Positions 8,421 to 17,847 are shown, numbered from the stretch's first letter. The stretch is DNA of 64,000 nt from Acidobacteriota bacterium (GCA_013289665.1 JABCZN010000017.1:45161-109160); one strand, 5' to 3'. A program made the numbers and translations. The notes: generated from the letters alone by a model not told the origin.

Positions 8421-11108
8421 ATGGGTTGTGCCCGCATATCCGAAGTGTCCCTGCTGGCGGTGTTCGCACTTTTTATGAGTGGCTGTGCGGCCAAGACTTC
8501 CAGTCCGGGTTCTGGAGGCTTGGCCCCGAGCATCACCCTGCAACCCGCCAGCGCCACAGTTACAGTTGGGCAACCTGCAACTTTTTCCTTGAGCGCGACC
8601 GGGGCTTTGCCATTGAATTACCAGTGGCGAAAAAACAGCGTAAATATCAGCGGAGCAACAGCCAGCAGTTACACGACGCCAGCTACGACGAGCGCGGACA
8701 ACGGCGAGAAATTTGATGCGGTGGTGAGCAACACGGCTGGCAGCATGACCAGCAACGCCGCCAGCCTGACCGTGAACCCGGCGGTGACGCTGCAGTCGAT
8801 TGCGGTGACTCCGGCGTCGCCTTCGATCGCTGCCGGCGCGACGCAGCAATTCACGGCTATGGGAACGTACAGCGACAATTCCACAAAGAACATCACCACC
8901 AGCGTGACGTGGAAATCGTCGAATACGGCGTTCGCGAAGATTGCCGCGGCAACGGGCCTGGCCACTGGCGTCGCTGCGGGAACGACGCAGATCACCGCAA
9001 CACAAGGCAGCGTAGTGAGCCCGAACGATCCGTTGACCGTGACCGCGGCCGGGGTGACGCTCCGTTCGATTGCGGTCACACCGGCATCTCCTTCCATCGT
9101 CGCCGGCAACACGCAACAGTTCACAGCTACGGGAACGTATAGCGACAACTCGACGAACAACATCACGAGCACTGTGACATGGAAATCGTCGAGCACTGCG
9201 TTCGCCACGATTGGCGCTGCCACGGGGCTGGCCACCGGCGTGGCTGCGGGAACATCGCAAATCACGGCGACAGAAGGCAGCGTTGTGAGTCCGAACGATC
9301 CCATCACGGTAACCGCCGCGGTGGTGACGCTGAGGTCCATCGCCGTGACACCGGCGTCGCCCAGCCTGGGGATCGGAAATACGGTGCAGTTCACGGCCAC
9401 GGGAACCTACAGCGACAACTCCACGAAGGGCATCACCAGCAGCGTGACGTGGGCTTCGTCCAATCCTCTCTTCGCGACAATTGGCGCGGCAACCGGGCTT
9501 GCCACGGGCGTAGCCGTGGGTACGACGGAAATCACGGCTACCCTGGGAAGTGTTGCGAGTCCGAACGACGCGTTGACGGTGACGGTTGCGTCGGCGAATG
9601 CATCGGATGTGGTCACGCACCATTACGATGCCGCACGAACCGGGACCAACACGAACGAATTAACGCTGACACCAAGCAACGTGAATTCGGCTACATTCGG
9701 CAAGGTGGCGGAATTCGCCGTTGACGGGCAGATTGACGGGCAACTTCTTTATTTGAACCAGGTGGCGATTCCCGGAGCGGGCAACAAGAACGTGCTCTAC
9801 TTTGCGACGGAAAACGACAGCGTGTATGCCGTGGATGCGGACAGCGTCAGCAGCACCGCTGCGACCGTGCTTTGGAAGACGCGGACGCTGCCGGCGGGCG
9901 ATGTTCCGCTGACCCCTTCCGATGCCGGGTGCGGCTATATCAATCCGGTGGGGATCATTTCCACGCCGGTGATTGACCGCTCGCGCAACGCGATCTATGT
10001 GGTGGCGAGTTCCAAGGACAGCAGCGACAACGTGTTTCACCGGCTGCACGCATTGAACCTGACCACCGGCGCGGAACTCTTTGGCGGGCCGACGAACATT
10101 ACGGCGACATTCCCTGGAACCGGAGGCAACAGCACCGGGGGCACGGTGACGTTTCTGGCCAAAGTGCAACAGGAACGGGCCGCGCTGCTGGAGAGCAACG
10201 GAACAATTTACACTTCCTGGTCCGGATATGACGGCGATTGCGGTAACTATTCCGCCTGGGTGATTTCCTTCAGCGCGGACACTCTTGCGAAAACGGGGGC
10301 CATTGACCTCGTTCCGAGCACACACGGAGCGGGAATCTGGCTGGGAGGCGGCGGACCAGCTGCGGATCCGGTCGGCAATGTATATCTGCCGACCGGCAAC
10401 GCGTTTGGAGGAAACACGCCGGGAATCAGCAACGATTACGGCGACACGTTCGTGAAGTTGGCGGCGACCTTGCCTCTGGCGGTGGGGGATTATTTTGCGC
10501 CCACGAATGCAATCGCCGATGACAACGCTGACGAGGATATGGGTTCCGCCGCGGCGCTGCTGTTGCCAGATCTTGTGGACAGCGGCAGCGTGACCCGGCA
10601 CTTGTCGGTCGTGGCTGGAAAAGATGGAGCGATGTACGTGGTGGACCGGGACAACATGGGGCAGTACAACGCGATGGCGAATAACGTATACCAGGCGTTT
10701 GCCAGCGACGGGCACCAGAATTTCTCGTCACCCATTTATTTTAACGGTCACGTCTACATCGGACCGTCGAGGCTGCCGCTGAAGGCCTTCGCGGTTTCGC
10801 AGGCCAAACTCAGCGCCTCGCCCACGTCAGAAACCGCGTTTGTGTTCGGAAGCAACGGGACCGTGCCGAGCGCGTCTGCCAATGGGACGACGAACGGAAT
10901 TGTCTGGGCGCTGGATCGCGAGTCGAAGAATTTCCTTGCTTACGACGCCACGGATCTGACGAAACTGCTTTATGACTCTTCTACGGCTGCCGGGGGACGC
11001 GACAGCTTCTCAACCGTCGGCGGACATTTCATTACGCCGATGGTGGCGAATGGCAGGGTTTACTTCGGGACGCACGCCACGGTGGCGGTGTTTGGGTTGC
11101 TGCCGTAG
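8421..11108 (+). CDS. Large lipoprotein: Ig-like + three BIG2 repeats + beta-propeller-like domain
   Basis: Predicted surface or periplasmic lipoprotein of 895 residues. The ATG at 8421 has GGAGG six bases upstream and gives a lipobox FMSGC at about residue 21. After the lipid anchor come an Ig-like module (about 30-120), three near-identical 90-residue BIG2-type modules (about 122-391), and a C-terminal 500 residues with ENDSVYAVDADS, GNVYLPTGNAF and AGKDGAMYVVDRDN blocks that look like PQQ-type propeller blades. BIG2 modules usually act as spacers or adhesive stalks. Similar proteins are frequent in Acidobacteriota; the bound ligand is unknown. Confidence 0.8.
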   Translation: MGCARISEVSLLAVFALFMSGCAAKTSSPGSGGLAPSITLQPASATVTVGQPATFSLSATGALPLNYQWRKNSVNISGATASSYTTPATTSADNGEKFDAVVSNTAGSMTSNAASLTVNPAVTLQSIAVTPASPSIAAGATQQFTAMGTYSDNSTKNITTSVTWKSSNTAFAKIAAATGLATGVAAGTTQITATQGSVVSPNDPLTVTAAGVTLRSIAVTPASPSIVAGNTQQFTATGTYSDNSTNNITSTVTWKSSSTAFATIGAATGLATGVAAGTSQITATEGSVVSPNDPITVTAAVVTLRSIAVTPASPSLGIGNTVQFTATGTYSDNSTKGITSSVTWASSNPLFATIGAATGLATGVAVGTTEITATLGSVASPNDALTVTVASANASDVVTHHYDAARTGTNTNELTLTPSNVNSATFGKVAEFAVDGQIDGQLLYLNQVAIPGAGNKNVLYFATENDSVYAVDADSVSSTAATVLWKTRTLPAGDVPLTPSDAGCGYINPVGIISTPVIDRSRNAIYVVASSKDSSDNVFHRLHALNLTTGAELFGGPTNITATFPGTGGNSTGGTVTFLAKVQQERAALLESNGTIYTSWSGYDGDCGNYSAWVISFSADTLAKTGAIDLVPSTHGAGIWLGGGGPAADPVGNVYLPTGNAFGGNTPGISNDYGDTFVKLAATLPLAVGDYFAPTNAIADDNADEDMGSAAALLLPDLVDSGSVTRHLSVVAGKDGAMYVVDRDNMGQYNAMANNVYQAFASDGHQNFSSPIYFNGHVYIGPSRLPLKAFAVSQAKLSASPTSETAFVFGSNGTVPSASANGTTNGIVWALDRESKNFLAYDATDLTKLLYDSSTAAGGRDSFSTVGGHFITPMVANGRVYFGTHATVAVFGLLP
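8784..9593 (+). repeat. Three tandem 270-bp coding repeats
   Basis: The word gtgacgct recurs at 8784, 9054 and 9324, an exact 270-base period. Each unit encodes one 90-residue BIG2 module containing IAVTPASPS, QQFTA and GTYSDNST. High nucleotide identity suggests recent duplication or gene conversion, and copy number may vary between strains. Confidence 0.9.
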
Positions 11109-11179
11109 GCGGGGTCGATTTGCGACTGCAACTTCAACTCCTAGACCGTGCAAGATCTAGACCTTGAGGTCCTTCGCCC

Positions 11180-11204
11180 GACTCCGGTGGAAACCATCGG
11201 AGTC
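11180..11204. terminator. Hairpin after the lipoprotein gene
   Basis: Arms GACTCCGGTGG and CCATCGGAGTC (one mismatch) close on an AAA loop. It sits about 70 bases after the lipoprotein stop, between convergent genes. It has no T-run, so it may be a repeat hairpin that also serves as a transcript end. Confidence 0.45.
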
Positions 11205-11299
11205 CAAACACCCGACCTCGTCCGGATGGGCTCAGGATGACATCTTCTACCCTGCGTTCAATTCCTGCTGATATTCTGGCACGGAAGATCAGGACGGGG

Positions 11300-11980
11300 T
11301 CAGGATTTGCGGATGCCGTTGAGGAGCATGTTGAGAAAGACCTGCTTGACTTGCTCGGGGTCGGAAACGTGGTCGGTGTCGTACCAGCGATAGAGCCAGT
11401 TGCACATGCCGAGAATGCCGTTAACGATCAGCCACGGCTCGCCTTCGATTAATTTCCGTTGTTCCTGCCCGCGCTTCACCAGATCCACAAATCGATTGTT
11501 GTAGCGCGACATCACCGCGATCAGTTTGTGCTGGCGCTTGCCGGAAAGTGAATCGAATTCGTGCAGGAACAGGCCGAAGGGAACTTTGTTCTGGATGATG
11601 TAGTCAATCTGGGCGCGGATGGCGCGCTCGAGCTGCTCGACGGGTTCGCCTTCGAGATCGATGTGCTGGGCGATGTAGGCATCGCCGTCTTCAATGCCGG
11701 CAAGCAGAAGCTGGAAGAGAAGATCCTCCTTGGATTTGATGTAGTAGTAGAGCGAGCCCTTGAGCATGCCGACGTCGCGGGCAACATCTTCGATGGAAGT
11801 GGCGTGGAATCCCTTGGCGAAAAATATGTTGGCGGCGCTTTGCAGGACTTCCTGGAGGCGGGTGCCCGGTTTGGATTTGGAGTCCAGACGGTCCACGTGG
11901 CGCGCACGGAGGGGCTTGGGCGCGGACTTTCTGTTGGATTTTTTAGAGGGCACGACTAACCTCGCCAGGCGATAGAACAT
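11300..11980 (-). CDS. TetR/AcrR family transcriptional regulator
   Basis: One-component repressor with a basic N-terminal tail (about 40 residues), then a TetR HTH (LQSAANIFFAKGFHATSIEDVA followed by GMLKGSLYYYIKSKEDLL). The C-terminal helical ligand domain resembles regulators of fatty-acid or CoA metabolism such as FadR/PsrA-type TetRs, but the ligand is not readable. It lies downstream of the molybdate operon on the same strand with a 90-base gap, so it is probably separately transcribed. The C-terminus ends in LLNGIRKS. Confidence 0.85.
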   Translation of the reverse strand: MFYRLARLVVPSKKSNRKSAPKPLRARHVDRLDSKSKPGTRLQEVLQSAANIFFAKGFHATSIEDVARDVGMLKGSLYYYIKSKEDLLFQLLLAGIEDGDAYIAQHIDLEGEPVEQLERAIRAQIDYIIQNKVPFGLFLHEFDSLSGKRQHKLIAVMSRYNNRFVDLVKRGQEQRKLIEGEPWLIVNGILGMCNWLYRWYDTDHVSDPEQVKQVFLNMLLNGIRKS

Positions 11981-12067
11981 AGTAACACCGGGTGGGAGGA
12001 GAGATGCGCTTTCAATCGCCGTGGAGAACTGCAGAAAGAGACGCCGCGAACAAAATGGATAGATTTT

Positions 12068-13159
12068 CTAGCGAACTAGGTGGCAGGAATGGGTTTTGAT
12101 TACCAGCCAGACGAGGAGGCCGGGGGAGAGGTCGAGAGCGCGGACGGCGCCGGGGGTTACGTGAACTTGAAAGATAGCGCCGGCTTTTACGCGGATGGCA
12201 ACCATGGTGCCGCGGGTTTCGAGGGATTCGACGATGCCGGGAAGAATGTTGCGGGCGCTGAGGAAGTGCGGCGCTTGGGTGGATATGAGGATGTCGCCGG
12301 CGCGGATGGCGACTCGCACTTCGCTGCCGGGTTCGCCGTCGCCCAGGGGGATTTCGATTTCGCAGGCGGCGTGATCGAGCGAGACGCGCATCACGCCGTC
12401 GGTGGAGCGGTGCTCGACGACGATGGCGGGGAGAACATTTTCGAAGCCGGCGGCGTGCGCGAGTTCGATGCTGCGCGGAGCGTCGAGGATGGCACCGGGG
12501 GCACCGGATTCCTGAACTCGGCCGTTTGCAAGAGTGACGACGCGCTCGCCGATGGCGTCAACTTCTTCACGATTGTGGGTCACATAAAGAATCGGGATGC
12601 GGTTGGCGGCGTACCAGGCGCGCAGGTCTTCGAGGATGGAGCGGCGCAGGGCGGAATCGAGGCCGGTGAGAGGTTCGTCGAGGAGCAGGACGCGCGGACG
12701 AGTGATCAGGGAGCGGGCGAGGGCGACGCGCTGCTTTTCGCCGCCGGAAAGTTCCGTCGGGCGGCGAGTCAGCAGATTTCCTATACGAAAAGTTCTTGCA
12801 ATGCCGTTTGAGCGTTCGGTTTGTTCGGAGAGGGTGAGCTTGTCGAGTCCGTAGCGGATATTTTGTTCGACCGAAAGATGCGGGAACAGGGCCAGCGATT
12901 GAAAGACATAGGCCAGTTCGCGGCGCTGCGGTGGGAGCGAGAGAGCGCCGGCAGCGTCGAAGAAACTTTCTTCGCCCAGGCGGATTTCCCCCGAGTCGGG
13001 TTGCTGCAGGCCGGCGATGCAATCGAGCAACGTGGATTTTCCCGCGCCGGAAGGGCCGAACAGGACGGTGAAGCCCGGCGCGAAAGTTGCAGTGATATCG
13101 AGGAGGAAAGGCTGCCGGGCGTTCGAGCGGAACTGTTTGCGGATTTGAACGCTCAGCAT
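12068..13159 (-). CDS. modC: Molybdate ABC transporter ATP-binding protein
   Basis: ATPase of the molybdate importer. Walker A GPSGAGKST, ABC signature LSGGEKQRVALARS and Walker B VLLLDEPLTGLD are intact, with the switch His in VTHNREE. A C-terminal TOBE/Mop domain (last ~70 residues, ISTQAPHFLSARNILPGIV onward) is the regulatory oxyanion-binding part typical of ModC. ATG at 13159 lies 8 bases after the modB stop; a GTG at 13183 would overlap modB by 16 bases. Last gene of the regulator-modA-modB-modC operon. Confidence 0.93.
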   Translation of the reverse strand: MLSVQIRKQFRSNARQPFLLDITATFAPGFTVLFGPSGAGKSTLLDCIAGLQQPDSGEIRLGEESFFDAAGALSLPPQRRELAYVFQSLALFPHLSVEQNIRYGLDKLTLSEQTERSNGIARTFRIGNLLTRRPTELSGGEKQRVALARSLITRPRVLLLDEPLTGLDSALRRSILEDLRAWYAANRIPILYVTHNREEVDAIGERVVTLANGRVQESGAPGAILDAPRSIELAHAAGFENVLPAIVVEHRSTDGVMRVSLDHAACEIEIPLGDGEPGSEVRVAIRAGDILISTQAPHFLSARNILPGIVESLETRGTMVAIRVKAGAIFQVHVTPGAVRALDLSPGLLVWLVIKTHSCHLVR

Positions 13160-13167
13160 AGTGAAGT

Positions 13168-13842
13168 CTATTTCGCCAGCCACGGCGACCAGACGCGGCG
13201 GTTCACCCCGTAGACGATCGCCAGCACCACAAACGACACAAGAAGAAGCAGCAGCGCGGTCTGGTGCGCGGCGGCGTAGTCGAGCGCCTGAACGCGATCG
13301 TAAATATCAATGGAGACCGTGCGGGTGATGCCGGGAAGGTTGCCACCGACCATGAGGACCACGCCGAATTCACCGAGCGTGTGAGCGAAACTGAGAACCA
13401 GGGCCGTGAGGACGCCGGGCCAGGCGAGGGGAAGGATGACGCGGAGAAATGTGCGCGCGCGACTCGCACCGAGGACGGCGGAGGCATCGAGCAGGCGGCG
13501 GTCGAGCGATTCAAACGAAGCGACCAGCGGTTGCACGGCGAAAGGCAGGCTGTAGAGCATGGAAGCGAGCACGAGTCCGGCGAAGGTGAAAGCGAGCGAA
13601 TGGCCGAAAAGCGATTGCCAGATTTTTCCGAGCGGGCCGCGCGGGCCCATGGCCACGAGCGCATAGAACCCGAGGACAGTGGGTGGGAGCACGAGCGGCA
13701 GCGCGACAACAGATTCGACAAGGAATTTTCCGCGCCAGGTGCTGAAGGCTAGCCCATAGGCGAGCGGAAGTGCGAGCACAAGGAGAAGGAAGGAGACAGT
13801 CGCTGCGAGGCGCAGCGAGAGGAAGAGAGCTTCGGCGTTCAT
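13168..13842 (-). CDS. modB: Molybdate ABC transporter permease
   Basis: Inner-membrane permease of 224 residues with about five transmembrane helices. The cytoplasmic EAA loop is visible as DASAVLGASRARTFLRVILPLAWPG, which docks with ModC. VALPLVLPPTVLGFY is characteristic of ModB/CysT-type permeases. The ATG overlaps the modA stop by 4 bases. Confidence 0.94.
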   Translation of the reverse strand: MNAEALFLSLRLAATVSFLLLVLALPLAYGLAFSTWRGKFLVESVVALPLVLPPTVLGFYALVAMGPRGPLGKIWQSLFGHSLAFTFAGLVLASMLYSLPFAVQPLVASFESLDRRLLDASAVLGASRARTFLRVILPLAWPGVLTALVLSFAHTLGEFGVVLMVGGNLPGITRTVSIDIYDRVQALDYAAAHQTALLLLLVSFVVLAIVYGVNRRVWSPWLAK

Positions 13843-14708
13843 GGCTTTGCGGCGCCAGTGAGGAGTTGGTCAGGCGGTGCGAAACCGTAGTGTTTCAGGA
13901 TTTTCTGTGCATCCTCAGTTTTCAGAAAAGCGAGGAACGATACAGCCGTCTGGTGATTGGGAGAAGATTTGAGCACGACGGCGGCTTGCACCAGTAATGC
14001 ATCCAAATCCGGCGCAACGACTCCGACCCATTTGCCGCCCGCCATTGCGGGGGAGAGCGCGAAGGAAAGCGCGATGAAGCCGGCCTGGGCGCTGCCGGAT
14101 TGCACGAACTGCGCAGCTTGAGAGACGTTTTCGCCGAAGACGAGTTTCGATTTTAATTGGTCGTAGAGGCCAGCGGCGCGTAAGGCGGCGACGGCGACGC
14201 GGCCGTAGGGAGCGTGTTCGGGATTAGCGATGGCGATCTTCTGAACGCGCGAATCGAGAAGAGTTTTTAAATCACCGTCAAGAGGATTGAGCGGCGAATC
14301 CTTTGGATACCAGAGAACGAGATGACCGACCGCGTAGGGTTGAAGTGAGTCGCGAACGGCCAGTCCTGCATCAACCAGTTTTTTTGGATAGCCTGTGTCG
14401 GCGGAAAGGAACAGATCGAAGGGGGCGCCGTTTTGGATTTGGGCGAAGAAGTTGCCGCTGGAGCCGTAGGTGATGGCGAGCTTGGCGCCGGTTTGTTTTT
14501 CATATTGGGCGGCGAGATCGGTGAGGGCGTATTGGAGGTCGGCGGCGGCGATGCGGAGGGTTTGGGCGGAGACGGTGGAAGAGAAGAAAAAACAGCCGAA
14601 AAGAATAACAAAGAGGGCCCGTGCCCCAGGTGCAGTCCGAGTGCGAGCAGCCCGCCTCAGAAGGCGGGACCCACAAGCGATGTTAAGAAACGCTGCAACC
14701 ATTTTCAT
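13839..14708 (-). CDS. modA: Molybdate-binding periplasmic protein with an unusual pre-sequence
   Basis: Captures molybdate/tungstate and delivers it to ModBC. Mature ModA-type features are LRIAAADLQYALTDLA, GSSGNFFAQIQNGAPFDLFLSAD, ANPEHAPYGRVA and VFGENVSQAAQFVQSGSAQAGF, with ligand-binding serines. The hydrophobic signal core (LFVILFGCFFFSSTVSA) starts only around residue 32. The first 31 residues are basic and are partly encoded by a hairpin repeat at 14651-14668. No other in-frame Met lies between, so the start at 14708 (or 14702) is forced. The start overlaps the stop of the upstream regulator by one base. Confidence 0.9.
   Translation of the reverse strand: MKMVAAFLNIACGSRLLRRAARTRTAPGARALFVILFGCFFFSSTVSAQTLRIAAADLQYALTDLAAQYEKQTGAKLAITYGSSGNFFAQIQNGAPFDLFLSADTGYPKKLVDAGLAVRDSLQPYAVGHLVLWYPKDSPLNPLDGDLKTLLDSRVQKIAIANPEHAPYGRVAVAALRAAGLYDQLKSKLVFGENVSQAAQFVQSGSAQAGFIALSFALSPAMAGGKWVGVVAPDLDALLVQAAVVLKSSPNHQTAVSFLAFLKTEDAQKILKHYGFAPPDQLLTGAAKP
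14651..14668. repeat. Hairpin repeat inside the 5' end of modA
   Basis: Arms CCCGCCT and AGGCGGG around CAGA, followed on the plus strand by ACCCACAA. The same arrangement (GC-rich inverted arms, then CCCCACAA or CACTAC) recurs in several gaps between genes of this window, yet here it is translated as part of the ModA leader. Confidence 0.6.
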
Positions 14709-15115
14709 CAGACGCGGAGGATCATGACTTCGGTGGATTTGACGAGCGCGGCGACGCGTTCGCCGGGTTTGAGGCGCATTTCCTTGGCAGCGTCGGCAGT
14801 GATGATGGAGGTGATGTGCTGCTCCCCGATAGCGAGCGTGATCTGTGCGAGCAGGCCGCTGTATTTGATGGCCGTGACACGGCCGACAAGCTGGTTGCGA
14901 CCGCTGATTTTGCGGAAATTGCCGCGGCGGGAGGAGGGTTCGCCCCGGTTGAGGGATGCGGGAATGAGGCGGTCGATTTCGGATTCGGGGACGCGATGGT
15001 GGCCGCCGGGGGTTTTTGCGGTTCTGAGCTTGCCGCGATAGATCCATTGCTTCAGCGTGGGATAGCTGATGCCGAGGATGTTGGCGGCTTCGCGGGGGGC
15101 AAGGAGTCTTTGCAT
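14708..15115 (-). CDS. HTH (excisionase/MerR-type) + TOBE molybdate-responsive regulator
   Basis: Probable ModE-like controller of the mod operon, built differently from classical ModE. An N-terminal excisionase-type winged helix (LLAPREAANILGISYPTLKQ ... GGHHRVPESEIDRL, about residues 3-48) is joined to a single Mop/TOBE domain (about 70-134, NQLVGRVTAIKYSGLLAQI) of the kind that binds molybdate. ATG 15115 is preferred over an upstream TTG at 15151. It is the first gene of the operon, so autoregulation by molybdate is likely; no operator was identified. Confidence 0.85.
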   Translation of the reverse strand: MQRLLAPREAANILGISYPTLKQWIYRGKLRTAKTPGGHHRVPESEIDRLIPASLNRGEPSSRRGNFRKISGRNQLVGRVTAIKYSGLLAQITLAIGEQHITSIITADAAKEMRLKPGERVAALVKSTEVMILRV

Positions 15116-15432
15116 GAAGATGAGGATAGACGATTTTGAGCGATAAGACAATACGATTTCAGGCGATTAGTGGGCGGGATCTGTCACCACGGAGTACACA
15201 GGGGAAACAGAGGGATAACGCAGAGGCCGAGAGGGCGCTGAGGTTGCAGAGGGAAGAGGGACGTGGAATTGTGGAAGGTCGTGCGAAGACGAACCTGGGT
15301 ACGTCATTCTCCTGAATGGCGCGGCCAACGCGGAGAAGAACGCCAATCTGCAGATTCACCCCGCTGCGCCCACAGGATGAAGCGGAGTTGCCGTTCCCGG
15401 AAGGGGCGGAGGCTTTGCCTTCGCAGTCCAAA
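15116..15432. other. Intergenic region with CGCAGAG-type repeat
   Basis: No gene. Bases 15189-15260 are purine-rich and repetitive (cacggagtacacagg, taacgcagaggccgagagg, gttgcagaggg), resembling stretches at 24839-24902 and 31535-31600. These look like members of a dispersed degenerate repeat family. Confidence 0.5.
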
Positions 15433-17847
15433 TCAATTGCGAAGAGGTTTGCCGGTTTTTAGGGTGTGGGCGATGCGTTCCTGGGTTTTCTTTTCGCCGC
15501 AGAGGGAGACGAAGGCTTCGCGCTCGAGGTCGAGCACGTATTGTTCGCTGACGAGTTGTGGGGAGGAGAGCGCCCCGCCGGCGAGGATGTTGGCGAGTTT
15601 GCGGGCGACGTGGGCGTCGTAATCGGAAGCGTAACCGCCGCGGGTCATGAGGTGGACGGCCATTTTGGCGGCAGCCAGAAAGGATTCGCCGAGAACTTTG
15701 ATTTGCGTGGATTGCGCGCCTTCCTGCCAGGAAGAGGCGGCGGCCTTCCAGCCACCACGGGCGAGACCGAGGGCGGTTTGCTTGGCGTCGGCGACGAGAC
15801 GTTCGCGATTCATGGAATAGGTGTCCGCGCAGCGGAGATAACCGAGGTCCCGGCACTCTTCGGCGCTTGTGCCGACTCTTGCGGTAGCGATGTTTTCAAA
15901 AAATGGCCGAAGCGTGTGAAAGAGGTCGAGGTCGTTGCCAGAAGCCGCGTTTTCGTTGGCGCGGATGAGCATTTCTTTTGTGCCGCCGCCGCCGGGAATC
16001 AAGCCGACACCGACTTCAACAAGCCCGATGTAGGCTTCCGCGGCGGAGTGAATTTTCGCGGCATGCAGGCTGATTTCGCAGCCGCCGCCGAGAGTCATGC
16101 CTTGCGGCGCGGCAACGACGGGTTTTGGAGCGTACTTGATGGCGAGATTGATGTTCTGAAACTGCTTCACGGCCATGTGGAGTTCGTCCCACTCCTGCTC
16201 TTGCGCGCCAACGAGCACGAGCATGAGGTTGGCACCAACGGAAAAGTTGCTGGCCTGATTGGCGATGACCATAGCGTCGAAATCGGTTTCAAGGCGCTTG
16301 AGTCCCTTGTGGATCATGGCGATCAGGTCGGCGCCGATGGCGTTCATCTTGGAGTGGAATTCGCAGCAGACGACGCCGTCGCCGAGATCGATGAGGCTGG
16401 CGCCGGAGTTGCGCTCGACCTCGCGGCCCGCGTCTTTCAGATTTTTCAAGATGAGGATTCCAGCGGGTTCCTCAACTTTTTTGTTCTTGCTGGTGGCAAG
16501 ATCGAAGACGGAGGTTTCGCCCTTGCTGGATTCGTAGAAACTGGTCCGGCCCGCAGCCAGAGCGTTTTCAAAAACGGCGGGAAGCCCGCGGCCTTCCTTT
16601 TTGATTTGGGCGGCGAAGGCAGCCAGGCCGATCGCGTCGACCATTTCAAACGGCCCGAGTTCCCAGGCGAAGCCCCAGCGCATGGCGCGGTCCACGTCCA
16701 CGATGTTGTCGGCGATTTCCGGCATGCGGCGTCCGGCGTAGAGGCACATTTCGGAGAGGCCGCCCCAGATGAACTGCTGGGGCTTGTCGGTTTTCTGGCC
16801 TTCGAAAAGCGGGGTAAGCAGGGCGCGCAATCGCTCGCGGGTGTCTTCGATGGCTTTTCCAGCTTCGATGGAGGCGAAACGAGCTTTTTGCTTTTCGCGA
16901 TACTCCATGGTGTTGAGGTCGAGGGTGAGGATTTCTTTTTCGGCCTGGCCGCCCTTCACGCGTTTGTAAAATCCCTGCCCGGTTTTGTCGCCGAGCCATT
17001 TGCGTTTGGCCATCTCTTCGACGAAGGAAGGAATTCGGTAAGTTTCGCGGGACTCGTCGTTTGGAGCAGTTTCATAAATATTTTTGACGACATGCATCAG
17101 GACGTCGAGCCCGACGATGTCGGCGGTGCGAAAAGTGGCGGACTTGGGCCATCCGACGGCCGGGCCGGTGCAGGCGTCCACTTCCTCGATTGTCATGCCC
17201 AGCGATTGCATCAAGCGGAGGGCATTGAGCATGGAGAATGTGCCGATGCGATTGGCGATAAAGTTTGGCGTGTCTTTCGCAAGGACGACGCCTTTGCCAA
17301 GTTGGCGATCGCAAAAATCGGAAAGTGTTTGCAGAACCTCGGGAGAGGTCTTGGGGCCGGGGATGACCTCGACGAGTTTCATGTAGCGTGGCGGATTGAA
17401 AAAGTGGGTGCCGGCCCAGTGCTGCTGAAATTCTTCCGGCAATCCTTCGGCGATAAGGTGAACGGGGAGGCCGGAGGTATTGGTGGTAACGATGGAGCCG
17501 GGCTTTCGGAACTGCGCGACTTTGGCGAGGAGGCCACGCTTGATTTCGAGATTTTCGGCGACGACTTCAATGATCCAGTCGGCGTCGGCGATCCGCGGAA
17601 GGTCGTCTTCAAAATTGCCGACGGAAACTCTGGAAGCAAGCGCGGGCGTGAAAAAAGCGGCGGGCTTGGCCTTCTTGGCGGCGTCGAGCCCCGCGAGCAC
17701 GATTTTGTTGCGGTCGGCGGGAGCGGCGTCCCTGGGAACGATGTCGAGCAGCAAGCACGGGAGGCCGGCGTTGGCGAAATGCGCGGCGATGCGGGCGCCC
17801 ATGGTGCCGGCGCCGAGAACAACTGCTTTCTGGATCGGATGAGTCAT
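15433..17847 (-). CDS. FadN-like 3-hydroxyacyl-CoA dehydrogenase / enoyl-CoA hydratase
   Basis: Bifunctional beta-oxidation enzyme of about 804 residues. The dehydrogenase half comes first: Rossmann motif GAGTMG at 12-17, VAENLEIKRGLLAKV, HWAGTHFFNPPRYMKLVEVI and KDTPNFIANRIG. The crotonase-like hydratase half is C-terminal (oxyanion block QGMTLGGGCEISLHA and VEVGVGLIPGGGGTKEML). This order is that of FadN, opposite to FadB/FadJ. ATG 17847 is chosen because the conserved chain begins there; the open frame continues upstream only as antisense of the patatin gene. No thiolase gene is seen beside it. Divergent from the lipase, 108 bases apart. Confidence 0.92.
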   Translation of the reverse strand: MTHPIQKAVVLGAGTMGARIAAHFANAGLPCLLLDIVPRDAAPADRNKIVLAGLDAAKKAKPAAFFTPALASRVSVGNFEDDLPRIADADWIIEVVAENLEIKRGLLAKVAQFRKPGSIVTTNTSGLPVHLIAEGLPEEFQQHWAGTHFFNPPRYMKLVEVIPGPKTSPEVLQTLSDFCDRQLGKGVVLAKDTPNFIANRIGTFSMLNALRLMQSLGMTIEEVDACTGPAVGWPKSATFRTADIVGLDVLMHVVKNIYETAPNDESRETYRIPSFVEEMAKRKWLGDKTGQGFYKRVKGGQAEKEILTLDLNTMEYREKQKARFASIEAGKAIEDTRERLRALLTPLFEGQKTDKPQQFIWGGLSEMCLYAGRRMPEIADNIVDVDRAMRWGFAWELGPFEMVDAIGLAAFAAQIKKEGRGLPAVFENALAAGRTSFYESSKGETSVFDLATSKNKKVEEPAGILILKNLKDAGREVERNSGASLIDLGDGVVCCEFHSKMNAIGADLIAMIHKGLKRLETDFDAMVIANQASNFSVGANLMLVLVGAQEQEWDELHMAVKQFQNINLAIKYAPKPVVAAPQGMTLGGGCEISLHAAKIHSAAEAYIGLVEVGVGLIPGGGGTKEMLIRANENAASGNDLDLFHTLRPFFENIATARVGTSAEECRDLGYLRCADTYSMNRERLVADAKQTALGLARGGWKAAASSWQEGAQSTQIKVLGESFLAAAKMAVHLMTRGGYASDYDAHVARKLANILAGGALSSPQLVSEQYVLDLEREAFVSLCGEKKTQERIAHTLKTGKPLRN

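Noticed and set aside
8406..9623. Long minus-strand ORF opposite the BIG2 repeats
   Set aside because: Arg-rich shadow of the repeated plus-strand gene with no recognisable domain.
14709..15047. Upstream extension of the ModA frame
   Set aside because: It is read-through across the HTH-TOBE gene in another frame; ModA coding begins at 14708.
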